This document shows, in pieces, positions 14,480-17,959 of a DNA stretch of 17,959 nt. The notes beneath the pieces were generated by a model, which saw only the letters and a program-made list of their open reading frames with translations, was not told the origin of the DNA and ran no database searches. Where the stretch lies: NCBI RefSeq assembly GCF_001557115.1, contig NZ_LSKQ01000313.1:1-17959 (forward strand), given 5' to 3'. The translations under genes and the position numbers were made by a program. Source of the DNA: Erythrobacter sp. CCH5-A1. GTDB taxonomy: Bacteria > Pseudomonadota > Alphaproteobacteria > Sphingomonadales > Sphingomonadaceae. Position 1 is the stretch's first letter. Every line of letters begins with the position of its first letter.

Positions 14480-15724
14480 ATGAATTATGGATCAAGCGCT
14501 TCGGCCTATCAACCGGCCTTGCCCGATCCTGCGGCGCTGGCCGCCTTGCGCAATGCTCTTTCCGCAGCGCCGAAGGAACTCGACCGCATCGCCGGGCTGG
14601 CACGGGCCGAAGCGATCGCGGCCCTGTGTGCCTTTTCGGCGCGGTGCGGGATAGCGCTTGCCGAAGGCGCGTTGATCGAGGCGCTGCGCCCCGATGCGGC
14701 AGGGGACGCCCGGCCCGCATGGCACGGTGCTGTTGCCGATGGGCGGCTCTCGCATTTCTGGCTCCCCGTCGGCCTTGTCACCGAGGGCGCGCAGGTGCTG
14801 GTCGAATGGGCGCATTACGGCGCCGCACCCTTCGATGCGCCGTTCTTCGACGATCACCTGCGCCGAGCCCGCAATCACCCGATATCGCGGCTTTTCCGCT
14901 GGCGCACGCGGCTGGGCGAATTGACAGGGCTCGCCCCTGAGGCTGGGCCGGTTCTCGATGGACTGGTGCTGCACATGTCGCGCTGCGGCTCGACGATGGT
15001 GGCACAGGCGCTCGCCGCGATGCCGGGGCATGTCGTCCTGTCCGAGCCTGCGCCCTTCGACGACCTGCTGCAATTCTGCGCGGCGCGCGCCGATATTGCT
15101 CTCGAGACACGCATTGCCCTCATGCGCGGCATGGTCGGAGCGCTCGCCGGCGGGCGGGGCGGGGCGGTGCGCCGCCGGCTCCTCAAGGCCGATAGCTGGC
15201 ACACCGGTGCCCTGCCGCTGCTGCGCGCTGCCTTTCCCGACACCCCGTGGGTGTTCCTCTACCGCGACCCGCAAGCGGTGTTGCTATCCCACGAGCGGAT
15301 GCCGGGCCTGCTGACGCTGCCGGGTCCGCAGGCAGCCCTCGTCGGGGTCGATGAACCGTCCGCAGTGCCGGGGCTCGACCTCACGGCGCGAGTCCTGGCA
15401 GCGACGTGCCACAAGGCCGCCGACCATGCCGGCGTCGGCGGGGGGATATTCGTCGACTATGCCGAAATGCCCGGGGCGATCGACGCGCGCATCCTGCCGC
15501 ATTTCGGGATAGATCCCGACCCGCAAGAGCGGGCCGCGATGGCAGGCGCGCTGTCCCGCGATGCGAAGGAGCCCTTCAAGCCATTCGATCCGCAAGAACG
15601 CGCCGCGCGGCTGAGCGCCTCGCCCGAGGTCATCGCGGCGAGCGAGCGGCATCTTGCCGCTGCGGTTGCGCGGCTGCGTGGGCTCAACCCGCATGCCTCG
15701 GGTCTGTGCAAGTCGCTGAAATGA
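14480..15724 (+). CDS. Sulfotransferase-like P-loop protein with N-terminal extension
   Basis: This 414-residue cytoplasmic protein contains a PAPS-type sulfotransferase fold in its second half: the 5'-phosphosulfate loop HMSRCGSTMVAQAL (165-178) and the 3'-phosphate motif FLYRDPQAVLLSHERM (259-274, with R262 and S270). It should move sulfate from PAPS to a hydroxyl or amine. Residues 1-155 are not a standard part of the fold. Residues 18-70 look like a short helical bundle, and 76-145 contain conserved-looking WHGAVADGRLSHFW and RNHPISRLFRWRT stretches. The start ATG at 14480 has no clear Shine-Dalgarno and follows a palindrome. Its TGA overlaps the ATG of a 52-codon frame leading to an ABC exporter, so it probably heads an operon. 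The acceptor is unknown; a peptide, lipid or polysaccharide is possible. Confidence 0.82.
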   Translation: MNYGSSASAYQPALPDPAALAALRNALSAAPKELDRIAGLARAEAIAALCAFSARCGIALAEGALIEALRPDAAGDARPAWHGAVADGRLSHFWLPVGLVTEGAQVLVEWAHYGAAPFDAPFFDDHLRRARNHPISRLFRWRTRLGELTGLAPEAGPVLDGLVLHMSRCGSTMVAQALAAMPGHVVLSEPAPFDDLLQFCAARADIALETRIALMRGMVGALAGGRGGAVRRRLLKADSWHTGALPLLRAAFPDTPWVFLYRDPQAVLLSHERMPGLLTLPGPQAALVGVDEPSAVPGLDLTARVLAATCHKAADHAGVGGGIFVDYAEMPGAIDARILPHFGIDPDPQERAAMAGALSRDAKEPFKPFDPQERAARLSASPEVIAASERHLAAAVARLRGLNPHASGLCKSLK

Positions 15725-15879
15725 AGCATGCTGGCGCATATGCCCAAGCTGCTCTAAGGGGGCGTGCTGGAGCAAGGGCTGACACGATGGCGAAACGACC
15801 TGCCGATATCCGGGCAACCGCCAGTGCATCGAGCGGTCTGACACCGATGCGCTCCGGCCGACCGATGCGGCCGCGATGA
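15721..15879 (+). CDS. Possible short peptide gene between the sulfotransferase and ABC exporter
   Basis: The 52-codon frame starts with an ATG that overlaps the sulfotransferase stop (ATGA) and ends with a TGA that overlaps the exporter start (ATGA). Translating ribosomes could therefore pass through all three genes, which would explain the absence of a Shine-Dalgarno before the exporter. The product would be basic and Ala/Arg-rich, beginning MKHAGAYAQAAL and ending PMRSGRPMRPR, with no Cys. Against it, only about half of its codons end in G or C, far below its neighbours, so it could be a non-coding spacer that happens to be open. It could be a coupling leader or a precursor peptide. I do not recognise it. 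Confidence 0.3.
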   Translation: MKHAGAYAQAALRGRAGARADTMAKRPADIRATASASSGLTPMRSGRPMRPR

Positions 15880-17537
15880 AGGCGGCTTTCCTCCGGGCCC
15901 GGGCGCGGCCCTTCCTGCCCGAGCTTGCCCTCATCAGTGCGCTTTCGGCGCTCGGCGCGCTGGCCAGTCTCGCCGTGCCGTGGCTGGCGGGGTCCTTCCT
16001 GGGCGGCATGGTCGGAGGGCAGGTGCCGGAGAACCCCGGCGTGACGGTCAGCTTGCTGGTTCTGGCATTGATCGCGCTTGCGGTGCTCAACGTCCTGGTC
16101 CAGATCGTGTCCGAACTGGCATCCGGCCGCATCCTTGCCGGTCTCCGGCGCGACACCCACGACCATCTGATGGCGCTGGGAATAGCATTCCACGATGGAT
16201 CACAGTCCGGCGACCTTCTGTCGCTGGCGACCAATGATGCCACGCAGCTCAGCGGGTTTCTGACGCGCACGTTGGCAACCGTGCCCTCGCTGGTCCTGAC
16301 GGCGGCCGGTGCGCTGGTGCTGTTGTTCGTGCTCGATCCGGTGACGACCCTGGCCTTGCCGATCCTGCTGGCGGTCTTCCTGCTGATGATGAAGCTGAGC
16401 GGGCGACGCCTGCGCACTCTGGCTGTAGAGGCGCGCCAGGCCGATATGCGGCTGTTTTCGCTGGCGCGGCGCAACCTCGATCTCCTGCCCGCGATCAAGG
16501 CCTTCGGCACCGAACCTGCTCGCCGGAGCGCCTATGATGCGGCTTGCGAGGAATCGCGGCGGCTCGCTTTGCGGCGGGCGCGGGTGGCCGCGTTGCTCAG
16601 CCCGCTGGCGTCTCTGCTGGCGGGTCTCACGGCGATCGGCATTCTGGTGATCGGAAGCGATCAGGTCGCTGCGGGCACGCGCACCCCGGCCGACCTTTTC
16701 GCGTTCCTCCTCTACGCTGCCCTGCTGACCCGCCCGGCGAGCGGCCTGGCGGATTTCTACGGCGCTCTCCAGACAGCACGCGGCAACATGGCCCGGCTTG
16801 AAGCGGTCTTCGGTCAGCCCGGCGAGCCAGGTTATGCCGGACGGACGGTGGTTGACAGGGCAAAGGGCGCCATCGCGTTCGAGGCGGTCGACTTTGCCTA
16901 CAAGGGGCGCGCGCCGGTGATTGCCGGCCTCGATCTTGCCATTGCGGCGGGAGAGGTGGTGGCGCTGACCGGGTCGAACGGGATCGGCAAGTCCACGCTG
17001 ATCCGGCTGCTTCTGCGCTTCTACGATCCGCAGGGCGGGCGCATCACGCTGGACGGTGAGGATATTGCCGGGCTTCAGGTGCAATCCTTGCGGCGCCAGT
17101 TCGGCTATGTTCCGCAGCGTCCCCTGCTGATGGACGACACGGTGCGGGAGAACATCGTCTTCGATGCCGAGGATCGCTCACCGGAACGCATCGAGCGCGC
17201 CGCGCGCCTCTCTCAGGCGTGGGAGTTCATCCAGCGGCTGCCGCAGGGGCTCGACACGGTGATCGGCGATAACGGGGTGCGATTGTCGGGCGGGCAGCAG
17301 CAGCGCATTGCGCTTGCCCGGGCGCTGTATCGCGATCCGCCGATCTACATCTTCGACGAAGCCACCAGCATGTACGACCTGGAGGGCGAAGCCGCCTTCG
17401 TCGAATCGGCGATTGCCGCGCTCAAGGACCGCACGGTCATCATCATCACCCATCGGCCGGCAAGCCTGGCGATGGCCGACCGGATCATCGATCTCGATCA
17501 GGCCAGGGTGGCCGGTCCCGTCGCGGTCTGCGGGTAG
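15876..17537 (+). CDS. ABC exporter, fused membrane and ATPase domains
   Basis: This 553-residue half-transporter of the type I (MsbA/McjD) exporter class would work as an inner-membrane homodimer. The membrane domain (about 1-300) has hydrophobic helices at roughly 15-40, 56-82, 130-152, 155-172, 238-261 and 272-288. The ATPase domain has an A-loop Y342, Walker A GSNGIGKST (366-374), Q-loop YVPQ (411-414), signature LSGGQ (470-474), Walker B IYIFDEAT (490-497, catalytic E495) and H-loop H526, so it is complete and should be active. Cargo cannot be read from sequence; lipids, peptides and drugs are all exported by this class. The ATG at 15876 has no Shine-Dalgarno and overlaps the stop of the preceding short frame. 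Context ties it to the sulfotransferase and AspH-like enzyme. Confidence 0.9.
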   Translation: MKAAFLRARARPFLPELALISALSALGALASLAVPWLAGSFLGGMVGGQVPENPGVTVSLLVLALIALAVLNVLVQIVSELASGRILAGLRRDTHDHLMALGIAFHDGSQSGDLLSLATNDATQLSGFLTRTLATVPSLVLTAAGALVLLFVLDPVTTLALPILLAVFLLMMKLSGRRLRTLAVEARQADMRLFSLARRNLDLLPAIKAFGTEPARRSAYDAACEESRRLALRRARVAALLSPLASLLAGLTAIGILVIGSDQVAAGTRTPADLFAFLLYAALLTRPASGLADFYGALQTARGNMARLEAVFGQPGEPGYAGRTVVDRAKGAIAFEAVDFAYKGRAPVIAGLDLAIAAGEVVALTGSNGIGKSTLIRLLLRFYDPQGGRITLDGEDIAGLQVQSLRRQFGYVPQRPLLMDDTVRENIVFDAEDRSPERIERAARLSQAWEFIQRLPQGLDTVIGDNGVRLSGGQQQRIALARALYRDPPIYIFDEATSMYDLEGEAAFVESAIAALKDRTVIIITHRPASLAMADRIIDLDQARVAGPVAVCG

Positions 17538-17576
17538 GGCGGGCGCACCCCACCGTTCCGGTCCGGCTGCTCTGCC

Positions 17577-17933
17577 TCAGCGCTTCAGCCAGAAAGACAG
17601 GCGGACCGCGTCGGCGATCCGCGCGCGGCCTTCGGAACCCATGGCGTAGGACAGGGCCGCGCCGAGGCCCGGCTCGCCGCTCTGGTCGGCGCCATCGGCC
17701 TGCCCTGCCGCCGTCCGGCGCCGGATCATCGCGCCGATCTGCGCCGGTCAGCGGTGCGCAGGGAGGCGCAGCAACTGCGCGGGCCAGCCGACAGCCGAAC
17801 GGAACGCGGTATCGACCAGCATCAGCCGCCGTGCGACATCGAGTTCGGCTTCGCGGAGGTCGGTGGGTGCATGACCCTGCCAGTCGACAGCCAATCCGCA
17901 ATACCTGAGAACACCGGGAATAAAAGGGGCCAC
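17577..17933 (-). pseudogene. Unrecognised coding-like frame broken by an in-frame TGA
   Basis: On the minus strand one reading frame runs from a stop at 17955-17957 down to a stop at 17577-17579, interrupted only by a TGA at 17748-17750. The upper part (GTG at 17933, 61 codons) includes VLRYCGLAVDWQGHAPTDLR and LMLVDTAFRSAVGWPAQLLR. The lower part, in the same frame, includes ALSYAMGSEGRARIADAVRL and ends SFWLKR, with its own possible ATG at 17729 (50 codons). Third positions are about 90% G or C in the lower part and about three quarters in the upper part, as in real genes here, so this looks like one gene with a nonsense mutation. I do not recognise the family. Two separate small genes or a sequencing error are alternatives. 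Confidence 0.4.
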
Positions 17934-17959
17934 GGATCGGCCGGTAGCACCGGATTAAA

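Noticed and set aside
15284..16510. 408-codon minus-strand frame spanning the sulfotransferase end and exporter start
   Set aside because: Antisense to two motif-supported genes, arginine/serine-rich and without recognisable features.
17577..17957. Selenoprotein reading of the in-frame TGA
   Set aside because: No obvious SECIS-like hairpin after the TGA, no recognised selenoprotein family, and the arginine codon next to it is a common source of nonsense mutations.
13794..17959. Lasso-peptide gene cluster
   Set aside because: Sphingomonads often carry these, and the exporter is of the right class, but no asparagine-synthetase-like, transglutaminase-like or PqqD-like gene and no convincing precursor with a Thr at the leader end is seen. 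It would need sequence beyond the window.

Overview
The window is GC-rich, densely packed DNA that reads as an alphaproteobacterial chromosome, most likely a sphingomonad of the Erythrobacteraceae type (Erythrobacter, Porphyrobacter or Qipengyuania-like). The evidence is a DUF6356 protein, a sphingomonad-style TonB-dependent receptor with a TetR regulator, a serS-surE operon, and the codon usage. This is judged by eye; no database search was possible.

Layout. Positions 1-138 hold no gene I can recognise. Housekeeping genes dominate 139-6423: rimO (-), two small sphingomonad proteins (DUF6356 and DUF1761, +), an unrecognised 133-residue protein (-), and a translationally coupled operon serS > surE > K+ channel with an RCK domain (-), each pair overlapping by one base. 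A 92-residue membrane-like protein diverges from serS. From 6482 to 10265 lies a nutrient-uptake unit: a TonB-dependent outer-membrane receptor (-) with its own terminator, and divergent from it a TetR regulator and a PiuC/YbiX-type Fe(II)/2-oxoglutarate hydroxylase (+). The receptor promoter carries inverted repeats that coincide with its -35 box, so repression by the TetR protein is a natural model. From 10239 to 13663 lie a DUF2306-like membrane protein and a large secreted M14 zinc carboxypeptidase (both -), with a neat palindrome at the membrane-protein start.

The most accessory-looking part is 13794-17959. An aspartyl/asparaginyl beta-hydroxylase-like protein (-) is divergent, by only 44 bp, from a sulfotransferase-like protein with an unusual N-terminal extension. 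The sulfotransferase is followed by a possible 52-codon frame and an ABC exporter fused to its ATPase. The short frame overlaps the genes on both sides by ATGA. Together these could be a tailoring and export cassette for a peptide or small molecule, but the core biosynthetic enzymes that would prove this are not in the window. At the right edge a coding-like minus-strand frame is broken by an in-frame TGA and is probably a decayed gene.

No rRNA, tRNA, CRISPR array, insertion sequence, integrase or phage gene was recognised. No gene-free stretch longer than 300 bases exists except the right edge (17538-17959), which holds the broken frame.
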